Shown one piece after another: positions 26,561 through 35,470 of a stretch of DNA of 64,000 bases. The notes below the pieces were generated by a model, which saw nothing but the letters and a program-made list of their open reading frames with translations, did not search any database and was not told the DNA's origin. The translations under genes were made by a program, and so were the position numbers. This DNA is from JANQOH01 sp965214495. Lineage in GTDB: Bacteria; Pseudomonadota; Alphaproteobacteria; UBA7887. Where the stretch lies: positions 1,240,001-1,304,000 of the forward strand of contig OZ243958.1 in NCBI GenBank assembly GCA_965214495.1, in the 5' to 3' direction. Numbering within the stretch: position 1 is the stretch's first letter; each line of letters opens with the position of its first letter.

Positions 26561-26719
26561 GCGGCCTCCTGCGCCTCCGTCCATCCACAGGGGCTCGAAG
26601 GTAGAGTCGGCGACTGGCGCGGTTGCGGTAGGCTTGTGGGGGTCGCTGTTGTCCGGCGGCTTTCGCTGTGCCGGTGCCTCACTCCACGCCGTGGCTCCGT
26701 TTCCAGTCGCCGCTCATCG

Positions 26720-26752
<33 letters not shown>

Positions 26753-26761
26753 CGGACGAGA

Positions 26762-27309
26762 TCATGCCTTCGCCCGCGGAAAGCCGCTCGTTCGCGGGGC
26801 AAGGCGGGTGAGGCCCATGTCGTCGTATAGACACTCATCCGGGAAGCGCACCTGTTTCCCGGCCCGAACCTTGTGCTTGCGATACAACCACTGACGCAGC
26901 CGCCGGTTCGCGTGCCGATCGATCGCGGCATAGGCCGGACTGACCCGACCCGGGACGAAGTCGTGCGCCCATCCGGTCATCGACCGGTTCCAGCAGCCCG
27001 TTGCGCGCTATCGTCAGCCCGCTGATCCTGCGGCAGATACGCCAGTGCCCCAAGCCACCGCTCCACCCCATACGCCTCGATGTCCGCCACCGTCTCGCCG
27101 TCCACACCGGCAGCCCCGCCATTACGGCGGACCTCCTGCCAGGCAACGGCGAGCACATCGGCGCGCCACACCTTGTCGCACAGCGTATAGAAACGATAGC
27201 CTGGAGCTTCCTTCGCTTTCGCATGCAGCGCCGTCCGGAGCCTCCGGACACTCGCCGGAGCTGACAGGCTCTCGCCAGTCCCCACGTCCCTTCCTCCGTC
27301 AAACGCCAC
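26762..27309 (-). pseudogene. Group II intron reverse transcriptase/maturase, internal deletion
   Basis: The N-terminal fragment (from 27,309) reads TGESLSAPASVRRLRTAL, YRFYTLCDKVWRADVLA, VRRNGGAAGVDGETV and DIEAYGVERWLGAL, which is the LtrA N-terminus and start of the finger domain. The C-terminal fragment (26,980 to 26,762, another frame) reads GWAHDFVPGRVSPAYAAID, RLRQWLYRKHKV, FPDECLYDDMGLTRL and FPRAKA, the end of the maturase. The catalytic YADD region and about 300 residues between are gone, and the two parts are out of frame. It is non-functional. Confidence 0.82.
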
Positions 27310-27783
27310 TCTCGAACCAAGGCCCCTTCCCTCCGTCGGCGTTACCCGACTTCATCGGTACTACGAGCCTCTCCGCCACCCCCGGCGGCCCGACCCATCC
27401 CTCGCGGGCGGTCGGTTGGCGCGTGCCACGCCACCGCCAGGGGCTTCCCGTGTTGCTGCCATCTCCCTCTTCCATGCGTGCCGCCGCCACTACCCCGGCG
27501 GAACCAGCCGGTGCGCGCGTCGCTCGCTTCCCGGCCAATGTCAGCCTTCCCCGGGATGCCGGCGGGTCGGCTTCCGCATCACCCGTTTCGAGGCCTGCCC
27601 GGCGTTCACTCGCGTTGCGGCCCGCATGGTCGCTGAGCCGCCTGACGCGGCTCGTTACATCGGAGTGCTTCAGTCGAAGTCGTTACCTCCTTCAACCGCT
27701 CCGATTGCTTCCGGCTGGAGCGACAGTCGCCGGGCGGGATTCGCACCCGCCGGGAAATGGCGCCTTGCCACGGCGCACGGCAA

Positions 27784-28095
27784 CCCTTGTGGTTGCCCGC
27801 CCATATTCCGCGCCTGTTCGGGGATTCGGGCACCCACAAGGGGCGCCCCTACAGATGGGTCGATGTGGCGTGCGGGCGGGACGCCCGCGCACCTCTGGTG
27901 TGGGCGCCCCTATGGGCGGCCCGGGGGCGCCGCCGTCGCGCCGTCATCGCCGGCACGAACCGCGATAATTTCTGTGGGGGCGCCCCTTGTGGTTGCCCGC
28001 CCATATTCCGCGCCTGTTCGGGGGTTCGGGCGCCCACAAGGGGCACCCCTACAGATGGGTCGAAGTGGCGTGCGGGCGGGACGCCCGCGCACCTT
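27784..28095. repeat. Two 112-bp direct repeats 200 bp apart
   Basis: Copies at 27,784-27,895 and 27,984-28,095 share CCCTTGTGGTTGCCCGCCCA, ATTCCGCGCCTGTTCGGGG, CAGATGGGTCGA and GCGGGACGCCCGCGCACCT, with a handful of differences. Each contains three hairpin-type subunits. The rest of the 27.3-28.15 kb stretch outside the intron relic holds only such repeats and, just before nth, a GGGCCGGTTGTCAAAACGG hairpin (28,105-28,126). No gene is supported here. Confidence 0.8.
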
Positions 28096-28149
28096 TCGCA
28101 CGGCGGGCCGGTTGTCAAAACGGCCCCGTTCCGCCATTCATAGCGCTCC

Positions 28150-28797
28150 ATGAGCGGGACCATGACGCGGAATGAGGTGGCGGAACTGTTCGCGCGGCTC
28201 GCGGCCGAACGCGAAGCTCCCGAAACCGAACTCGCCTATCGCAATCCCTATACGCTTCTGGTTGCCGTGGTGCTGTCGGCGCAGGCGACCGACGTGGGCG
28301 TGAACAGGGCGACCGGGCCGCTATTCGCGATCGCCGATACGCCGGAAGCGATGGCGGCGCTCGGGGAAGCGCGACTGCGCGAAATGATCAGGACCATCGG
28401 CCTGTACCGGAACAAGGCGAAGAACGTGATTGCGCTCAGCCGGCAGCTCATCGAGCGCCACGGCGGCGCGGTACCGCGCGAGCGTGCGGCGCTGGAGGCG
28501 CTGCCGGGGGTCGGGCGCAAGACCGCGAACGTGGTGCTCAACAGCGCCTTCGGCGAGCCGACCATTGCGGTCGATACGCATATTTTCCGGTTGGGGAACC
28601 GCACCGGCCTGGCGCCCGGCAAGACTCCGCTCGCGGTGGAGGAACGCCTGCTCGACGTTGTGCCGGACGACTACAAGCGCCACGCGCACCACTGGCTGAT
28701 CCTGCATGGGCGCTATGTGTGCAAGGCGCGCCGCCCGGCCTGCCCCGACTGTGGGATTCGCGATCTGTGCCGCTATCCGGAGAAGACTGCCGCCTGA
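28150..28797 (+). CDS. nth: Endonuclease III
   Basis: A 215-residue HhH-GPD DNA glycosylase/AP lyase that removes oxidised pyrimidines. The helix-hairpin-helix reads LPGVGRKTANVVLN with the catalytic Lys, and VDTHIFRLGNR carries the catalytic Asp. The C-terminal Fe-S ligand set CKARRPACPDCGIRDLC has the canonical C-x6-C-x2-C-x5-C spacing, so the 4Fe-4S cluster is intact. The length is standard. It is the first ordinary gene after the mobile-element island and converges with the NifU-like gene, whose stop is 9 bases away; that protein may help supply Fe-S clusters, although the pairing could be chance. The start ATG at 28,150 could also be the ATG five codons later. Confidence 0.95.
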   Translation: MSGTMTRNEVAELFARLAAEREAPETELAYRNPYTLLVAVVLSAQATDVGVNRATGPLFAIADTPEAMAALGEARLREMIRTIGLYRNKAKNVIALSRQLIERHGGAVPRERAALEALPGVGRKTANVVLNSAFGEPTIAVDTHIFRLGNRTGLAPGKTPLAVEERLLDVVPDDYKRHAHHWLILHGRYVCKARRPACPDCGIRDLCRYPEKTAA

Positions 28798-28806
28798 CGG
28801 CGCCGG

Positions 28807-29367
28807 TCAGAAGACCGCGCGCACCTCCACGACCTCCGGCACGTAGTGACGCAGCATGTTTTCGATGCCGTATTTGAGGGTCGCTGTCGAGCTCGGGCAT
28901 CCCGAGCACGCGCCATGCATTTCGAGCATGACGATGCCGTCCTCGTAGCCGTGGAAAATGATGTCGCCGCCGTCCTGGGCGACGGCGGGACGGACTCGCG
29001 TGTCGAGCAATTCCTGTATCTGGGTGACGATCTCGGCGTCTTCCTCCGACCCGGCCGGGGCGGCATGGGCGGTCGTGCGGTCGTCGAGCAGCACCGGCGC
29101 GCCGGAAACGTAGTGCTCCATGATGACGCCGAGGATCGACGGCTTGAGCAACTGCCATTCGGCATCATGCGCCTTGGTGACGGTGACGAAATCGGAGCCG
29201 AGAAAGATGCCTTCGATACCGTCGATGAGGAACAGACGCTCGGCGAGCGGCGATCGCGCGGCCGCTTCGGCGTCGACGAAATTGGCGGTACCGTTGTCGA
29301 GAACGATCTCGCCGGGAAGGAACTTCATGGTCGCCGGGTTCGGGGTCGGTTCGGTCTGGATGAACAT
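28807..29367 (-). CDS. NifU/Nfu-type iron-sulfur scaffold protein
   Basis: A 186-residue protein with two domains. The N-terminal Nfu domain (residues about 1-90: MFIQTEPTPNPATMKFLPG, FLIDGIEGIFLGSDFVTVTK) is followed by a NifU C-terminal domain (about 110-186: RPAVAQDGGDIIFHGYE, MHGACSGCPSSTATLK) with the CxxC that holds the cluster. I chose the ATG at 29,367 because the family starts at MFIQTEPTPNP; a longer frame upstream adds residues unlike the family. Role: assembly or delivery of 4Fe-4S clusters in the cytoplasm. Convergent with nth. Confidence 0.92.
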   Translation of the reverse strand: MFIQTEPTPNPATMKFLPGEIVLDNGTANFVDAEAAARSPLAERLFLIDGIEGIFLGSDFVTVTKAHDAEWQLLKPSILGVIMEHYVSGAPVLLDDRTTAHAAPAGSEEDAEIVTQIQELLDTRVRPAVAQDGGDIIFHGYEDGIVMLEMHGACSGCPSSTATLKYGIENMLRHYVPEVVEVRAVF

Positions 29368-29557
29368 CGGGCGGGCTCCGGGTTCTGGACACGAGTATCC
29401 GAGCGCATTACTTGGGTATTTTCGCGAGGCCGTCAAGCGGCGCCAGCGTTATGATCGTGGCTTCGGAGGGTGCGGGCATCCTGTCCGCGTTTGTCCTGCG
29501 AGATATCCCTTCGGCGTCGCCAAGGCTGTCACCCCCTGCAAACCGGTAAGGAAGTTC

Positions 29558-30163
29558 ATGTTTTACCACCCGTGGATCCGATTGGGCCTGCTCGCGCCGT
29601 TTCTGGCGCTGGGGGCTTGCGCAACGATCGTCGAAGGCGACGATCAGACGGTATCCGTGATTACCGACCCACCTGGAGCGCGTTGCGAACTGACTCGCGA
29701 CGGGCAGACCGTTGGGTTCGTCAATCCGACTCCCGGCAGCGTAGCGCTTGGCAAGAGCTCCGATCACGTCTCTGTGCGCTGCGAGAAGGATGACCATTTC
29801 GATGGCGCGGCGGTTCTCGCGAGCTCGTTTCAGGGCATGACGTTCGGCAACATTATTTTTGGCGGCATCATCGGTGTCGCAGTGGACGCCGCCTCTGGCA
29901 GCATGCACCAATACCCGGCCGATGTCACGGTGGTCCTGGCGCCGAAGGCGTTTGCCAACGCCGCGATGCGCGACCGATTCTTCGATCGGCAGAAGGAGCG
30001 GGTGCTGTCCGAAGCGGCGAAGGCCGCCGCGGACGCGAAGGGATATTGTCAATCGGCGCAAGAGCGACAGGACTGCGACGCTGTCATCGCCGCAATCGAA
30101 ACCGAGCGCGACATCAAACTAAGAGACTTGGAGGACCAGAGGACACGGGCGACCGTCAATTGA
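29558..30163 (+). CDS. Putative lipoprotein with PEGA-like N-terminal segment
   Basis: A 201-residue protein with a lipoprotein signal (LAPFLALGAC, Cys at residue 22). After the Cys, TIVEGDDQTVSVITDPPGARCELTRDGQTVG and VNPTPGSVALGKSSDHVSVRCEK resemble the outer-membrane-anchored PEGA-like proteins found next to other lipoproteins; a Gly-rich hydrophobic hairpin (FGNIIFGGIIGVAVDAASG) follows, and the end is a charged helix. The ATG has AAGGA 6 bases upstream. It is transcribed away from the NifU gene. No function can be assigned, and its base use is less GC-biased than the metabolic genes around it. Confidence 0.7.
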   Translation: MFYHPWIRLGLLAPFLALGACATIVEGDDQTVSVITDPPGARCELTRDGQTVGFVNPTPGSVALGKSSDHVSVRCEKDDHFDGAAVLASSFQGMTFGNIIFGGIIGVAVDAASGSMHQYPADVTVVLAPKAFANAAMRDRFFDRQKERVLSEAAKAAADAKGYCQSAQERQDCDAVIAAIETERDIKLRDLEDQRTRATVN

Positions 30164-30485
30164 CGTTCCCCATGTGCCGGCCCGGCCGGGTTCTCTACGC
30201 CCGGATGGAAGGCGATGGCTTTCGCCTGCCGTCGCTCGACTCCGGCGGCTTCGAGTTGGCGGGCGCCCACAAGGGGCGCCCCTACAGGCAGGCCGATGCG
30301 GCGCGGCGTCCCCGCCCGTTCGCGGTAGCCTGGGAGTGCGCGGGCGTCTCGCCCGCATCCTCTCTTCCTGACTGCGGAAATACGCTCACGAGTGCGGGCC
30401 GGAGGCCCGCGCACCGAAGCGTCGGCGGATTTGACAATCCTCCGCCGATACCGATACTGCCGCGCCTTTTTTCGGGAGAACCGCC
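30164..30485. repeat. Intergenic stretch filled with dispersed hairpins
   Basis: Between the lipoprotein and argD. It holds GGGCGCCCACAAGGGGCGCC-type (30,262-30,281), GTGCGCGGGCGTCTCGCCCGC-type (about 30,336) and GTGCGGGCCGGAGGCCCGCG-type (about 30,393) hairpins, the same families as in the 26.5-28.1 kb island. No gene is supported; the argD promoter must lie here but is not recognisable. Confidence 0.65.
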
Positions 30486-31654
30486 ATGACAGCCGTGATG
30501 CCGACCTACGGACGGGTCGATCTCGCCTTCGAACGGGGCGAAGGCCCCTATCTGATCACGGCGGACGGGCGGCGATATCTGGACTTCGCCACCGGTATCG
30601 CCGTCAACACGCTCGGCCACTGCCATCCGCGCCTTACGGCGGCGCTCAAGGCGCAAACCGACAAATTGTGGCACTGCTCGAACCTGTATCACATTCCCGA
30701 ACAGACTCGGCTCGCCGAACGGCTGTGCGCGGCGAGCTTCGCTGACAAGGTTTTTTTCTGCAATTCGGGCGCCGAAGCGATGGAAGGCGTGATCAAGGTC
30801 GCGCGCCGCTACCACCATGGCAGGGGCGCGCCCGAACGCTATCGGATCGTCGCCTTCGAAGGCGCCTTTCACGGGCGCACGCTGGCGGCGCTCGCCGCCG
30901 GCGGTAACGAAAAGGCGCTGGAAGGGTTCGGACCGCCCATGGACGGCTTCAGCCACGTCCCGTTCGGCGATTCCGGCGCGGTGCGCGATTCGATCGGCTC
31001 CGAGACCGCCGCCATCCTGGTCGAGCCGATTCAGGGCGAGAGCGGCATCCGGGTTCCCGCCGCCGCGGGCTTTCTCTCGGAACTGCGGGCCATCGCCGAC
31101 GAAACCGGCGTGCTGCTGCTGTTCGACGAAGTGCAGACGGGGATCGGCCATACGGGCAGGCTGTTCGCGTATCAATGGCACGACGTGACGCCCGACGTGA
31201 TGGGCCTGGCCAAGGGGCTGGGCGGCGGTTTCCCGATCGGCGCGGTGCTGGCAACCGATGCGGCGTGCGCAGCGATGACACCCGGCAGCCACGGTTCCAC
31301 TTTCGGCGGCAATCCGCTCGCCGCCGCGTCCGCCAACGCCGTGCTCGACGTGCTCGAGGGCGACGGCTTTCTCGACCGCGTGGCGGATGCGGGAGCGCGG
31401 CTGTTCGAACGTGTCGGCGCCGTGGCGGCGCGCCACCCGGGCGTCATCGAATCGGTGCGGGGCCGCGGGTTGATGCTCGGCATGGTGTGCCGGATCGCCA
31501 ATATGGACCTCGTCGCGGCGATGCGCGAGCGCAACGTGCTGCTGGTGCCGGCGGGCGACAACGTGGCGCGCATGTTGCCGCCGCTGACGATCGCGCCGGC
31601 GCATATCGACGAGGCGTGCGCGGCGCTGGAAGAGGCTTGCGCGACGCTCGCGCC

Positions 31655-31658
<4 letters not shown>
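30486..31658 (+). CDS. argD: Acetylornithine aminotransferase
   Basis: A 390-residue class III aminotransferase. The PLP-binding Lys is in VMGLAKGLGGGFPIGA; the cofactor Asp is in LLFDEVQTGIGHTG; the substrate region FCNSGAEAMEGVIKVAR and HGRTLAALAAGGNEKALEGF match ArgD. It converts N-acetylglutamate semialdehyde to N-acetylornithine in arginine synthesis (it may also serve in lysine synthesis). The ATG has GGAGA about 8 bases upstream. Its stop overlaps the GTG start of argF (GTGA), an arrangement common in alphaproteobacteria, so the two are co-transcribed and probably translationally coupled. Confidence 0.94.
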
Positions 31659-32566
<908 letters not shown>

Positions 32567-32597
32567 AGCGGCCCGGGGATGAGAATCCGCGGCGGCC

Positions 32598-34538
32598 CTA
32601 CCGGTTCATTCGGTTGTCAACCAGTTCGCCAACCACGCCCGGGTCTGCGAGGGTCGAGACGTCGCCGAGGTCTTCATGCTCACCGGCGGCGATCTTGCGC
32701 AGAATGCGCCGCATGATCTTGCCCGAACGGGTCTTCGGCAGGCCGGGCGCCCACTGAATCAGGTCGGGACTGGCGATCGGACCGATCTCCTTGCGCACCC
32801 ATCGCACGAGTTCGCGGCGCAGCGGCTCGCCGCCCGCGACCCCGGCGACCAACGTGACATAGGCGTAGATGCCCTGGCCCTTGATGTCGTGGGGATAGCC
32901 CACCACGGCGGCTTCGGCGACATGCCGGTGGGAGACCAGCGCGCTCTCGACTTCCGCCGTGCCCATGCGGTGGCCGGAGACGTTGATCACGTCATCGACC
33001 CGGCCGGTGATCCAGTAGTCGCCGTCGGAGTCGCGCCGGCAGCCGTCGCCGGTGAAATAGAGGTTGTCGAAGGCGGTGAAATAGGTATCGACGAAACGCT
33101 GGTGGTCGCCATAAACGGTGCGCATCTGCCCCGGCCAGGAATCGGCGATGCAGAGATTGCCCGTCGCTTCGCCTTGCAAAACCGCTCCGTCGCCATCGAC
33201 CAGAACGGGCTTGACCCCGAAGAACGGTCGGGTGGCCGAACCGGGCTTGAGCGCGGTCGCGCCCGGCAACGGCGCGATCATGACGCCGCCGGTTTCGGTC
33301 TGCCACCACGTATCGACGATCGGGCAGCGGCCGCCGCCCACCACGTTGTAATACCACAGCCAGGCTTCGGGGTTGATCGGTTCGCCGACCGAGCCGAGGA
33401 GGCGCAGGCTGGCGCGGCTCGTCGCCGCCACCGGCGCATCGCCATCGCGCATGAGGGCGCGGATGGCGGTCGGCGCGGTGTAGAAGATCGACACCCGATG
33501 CTTGTCCACCACCCGCCAGAACCGCGACGAGTCCGGGTAGTTCGGCACGCCCTCGAACATCAGAGTCGTCGCCCCGTTGGCGAGCGGGCCATAGACGATG
33601 TAGCTGTGTCCGGTGACCCAGCCGACGTCGGCGGTGCACCAATAAATGTCGTCGTCGCGGCAATCGAACACGTAATGGTGGGTCATCGCCGCGTAGAGCA
33701 GGTAGCCGCCCGAACTGTGCAACACACCCTTCGGTTTGCCGGTGGAACCGGAGGTGTAGAGGATGAACAGCGGGTCTTCGGCGCCCATCGCCGGCGCTTC
33801 GCACTCGTCCGACGCTTCCGCGCGCGCCTCATGCCACCAGAGGTCGCGCCCCTCGCGCCACGCGATGTCGCCGCCGGTGCAACGGACCACCAGCATGGTA
33901 TCGACGTTCGGACAGCGCGCGAGCGCCCGGTCGGCGTTCGCCTTGAGGGGAATGCGACGGCCCCCGCGCACTCCTTCGTCGGCGGTGACGACGAGGCGTG
34001 AATCGCAGTCCTGGATGCGATCGGCGAGCGCGTCGGGCGAGAAGCCGCCGAACACCACCGAATGGATGGCGCCGATGCGCGCGCAAGCCAGCATGGCATA
34101 GGCGGCCTCCGGGATCATCGGCATGTAGATCGTCACCCGGTCGCCCTTGCCGACGCCGCGCGCCTTCAGCACGTTGGCCATGCGGCACACTTCCGCCCGG
34201 AGCTCCGCCCAGGAGATGGCGCGGGACTCCGCAGGGTCGTCGCCTTCCCACAGGATCGCGGTGCGGTCCGGCGCGCGGGCGGCGTGGCGGTCGACGCAAT
34301 TCGCCGCGACGTTGAGAGCGCCGTCCTCGAACCATTTGATCGACACCGCGCCGCGCGCGAACGACGTGTTCTTGATCGTGGTCGGCGGCGTGATCCAGTC
34401 GAGCCGTCTGGCCTGTTCGGCCCAGAAATCGTCAGGATCGTCGATCGAGCGCCGATACATGTCGCGATAGCCCGCCGCATCGATGTGAGCGGCGCGCGCC
34501 ACCGCCGGCGAGACCGGAAACACCTGACCGTCGGACAT
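32598..34538 (-). CDS. acs: Acetyl-CoA synthetase
   Basis: A 646-residue AMP-forming acetyl-CoA ligase. Seen: the P-loop-like YTSGSTGKPKGVLH, the adenylate motif DTWWQTETGG, YFTGDGCRRDSDGDYWITGRVDDVINVSGHR and the C-terminal LPKTRSGKIMRRILRK with the Lys that is acetylated for control in this family. Length and ends are standard. It converts acetate to acetyl-CoA. It converges with argF (31 bases between stops) and is the last in a minus-strand run that starts with the EVE and Rieske genes, with a 35-base gap from the Rieske stop to its start. Confidence 0.95.
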   Translation of the reverse strand: MSDGQVFPVSPAVARAAHIDAAGYRDMYRRSIDDPDDFWAEQARRLDWITPPTTIKNTSFARGAVSIKWFEDGALNVAANCVDRHAARAPDRTAILWEGDDPAESRAISWAELRAEVCRMANVLKARGVGKGDRVTIYMPMIPEAAYAMLACARIGAIHSVVFGGFSPDALADRIQDCDSRLVVTADEGVRGGRRIPLKANADRALARCPNVDTMLVVRCTGGDIAWREGRDLWWHEARAEASDECEAPAMGAEDPLFILYTSGSTGKPKGVLHSSGGYLLYAAMTHHYVFDCRDDDIYWCTADVGWVTGHSYIVYGPLANGATTLMFEGVPNYPDSSRFWRVVDKHRVSIFYTAPTAIRALMRDGDAPVAATSRASLRLLGSVGEPINPEAWLWYYNVVGGGRCPIVDTWWQTETGGVMIAPLPGATALKPGSATRPFFGVKPVLVDGDGAVLQGEATGNLCIADSWPGQMRTVYGDHQRFVDTYFTAFDNLYFTGDGCRRDSDGDYWITGRVDDVINVSGHRMGTAEVESALVSHRHVAEAAVVGYPHDIKGQGIYAYVTLVAGVAGGEPLRRELVRWVRKEIGPIASPDLIQWAPGLPKTRSGKIMRRILRKIAAGEHEDLGDVSTLADPGVVGELVDNRMNR

Positions 34539-34573
34539 CCGCGCTTCCCCTCTTCGCTATCGCGAAACCATGG

Positions 34574-34990
34574 TTACGGGCGATGATGCCGGTAAACCGC
34601 CGCCGCGTCCATCATCGGGGGCGCGCCGGCGGCGGAGAGGCGCCAGCGCCCGGCGGTATCGGCCGCAAGATGGACCATGTCATCGGCCACGGTGAGCGGC
34701 ACGCGGGCCAGAGACTGTCCGCCGCAAGGCCCGCTGACGCATCTGCCGGTATCGATATCGAAGAGCGCACCGTGATTCGTGCACAGAATCCAGGCGCCGT
34801 CGGGGGTCAGAACGCGGCCGGGCGCGAGGTCGAGCGGCGCGTTCCAGTGCGGACAGTCGTTGACGTAGCCGCACACGCGGTCGCCGCGGCGGACGAGGAA
34901 GAAGTTCGGCGTGCGGGGATCGGCGGTGAGGAAAAGCCGGGTTCCGCCGTCGGGGATGTCGGCGAGCGCGCAGAGCGGCGCCCGGTTCAC
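34574..34990 (-). CDS. Rieske 2Fe-2S ferredoxin-like protein
   Basis: A 138-residue protein. The Rieske ligand boxes are CPHWNAPLD and CTNHGALFD (Cys-x-His and Cys-x2-His), so the cluster site is complete. Nothing resembling an oxygenase catalytic domain follows, so it is a stand-alone ferredoxin-type domain of unknown partner. The start is GTG at 34,990, which overlaps the stop of the EVE gene by four bases (GTGA), so translation is coupled. The function is not evident from the neighbours; stand-alone Rieske proteins can serve electron transfer to small oxygenases or reductases. Confidence 0.85.
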   Translation of the reverse strand: MNRAPLCALADIPDGGTRLFLTADPRTPNFFLVRRGDRVCGYVNDCPHWNAPLDLAPGRVLTPDGAWILCTNHGALFDIDTGRCVSGPCGGQSLARVPLTVADDMVHLAADTAGRWRLSAAGAPPMMDAAAVYRHHRP

Positions 34991-35400
34991 GCCGCCACGC
35001 CGCCCATCTCGCACAGGAGTTTCCAATGCGCCGCGCCGACGGGAACGACCGACAGCCGCGACTGACGCACCAGCGCGAGATCGGCGAGCCGCGGCTCGGC
35101 CTTGATGGCTGCGAGCGTGACCGGCGCCGGGACCGGCGCGACGGGCGCGACATCGACCATCACGAAGCGGCCTTTCTCGTCGGTCGGGTCGGGATAGGCT
35201 TCGCGGACGACTTCCATCACGCCGACGATCTCCTTGCCGGTGATCGAGTGATAGAAGAACGCGTGGTCGCCGACCTTCATCGCCTTCATGTTGTTGGCGG
35301 CCTGATGGTTGCGCACGCCGTCCCACTCGGTGCGCTTGTCGGCGACGAGGTCGTCCCACGAATACGCCGCCGGTTCGGATTTCATCAGCCAGTACGCCAT
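34987..35400 (-). CDS. EVE-domain protein
   Basis: A 137-residue single-domain protein of the EVE family (the PUA-like fold of human THYN1): AYWLMKSEPAAYSWDDL, WDGVRNHQAANNM, VGDHAFFYHS and VVREAYPDP are the hallmarks. I chose the ATG at 35,400 because the family starts at MAYWLMKSEP. EVE domains bind modified nucleobases, and some sit near restriction or other defence genes; here the next gene upstream is csb2 of the CRISPR locus, 70 bases away on the same strand. In alphaproteobacteria it is mostly a housekeeping gene, so the closeness to the CRISPR locus may be incidental. Confidence 0.88.
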   Translation of the reverse strand: MAYWLMKSEPAAYSWDDLVADKRTEWDGVRNHQAANNMKAMKVGDHAFFYHSITGKEIVGVMEVVREAYPDPTDEKGRFVMVDVAPVAPVPAPVTLAAIKAEPRLADLALVRQSRLSVVPVGAAHWKLLCEMGGVAA

Positions 35401-35470
35401 CGCCCCCTCCGTTTTCTGTGCGGACCATAAGCGACCGGGCTGTGGTCGCAAAGCGCGGGAGCATGAAGCA

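Noticed and set aside
32592..32602. 11-base match (GGTAGGGCCGC) between the mini-CRISPR spacer and the end of acs
   Set aside because: An 11-base match to a 35-base query in 64 kb on two strands is expected about once by chance, and the flank has no evident type I-G PAM.
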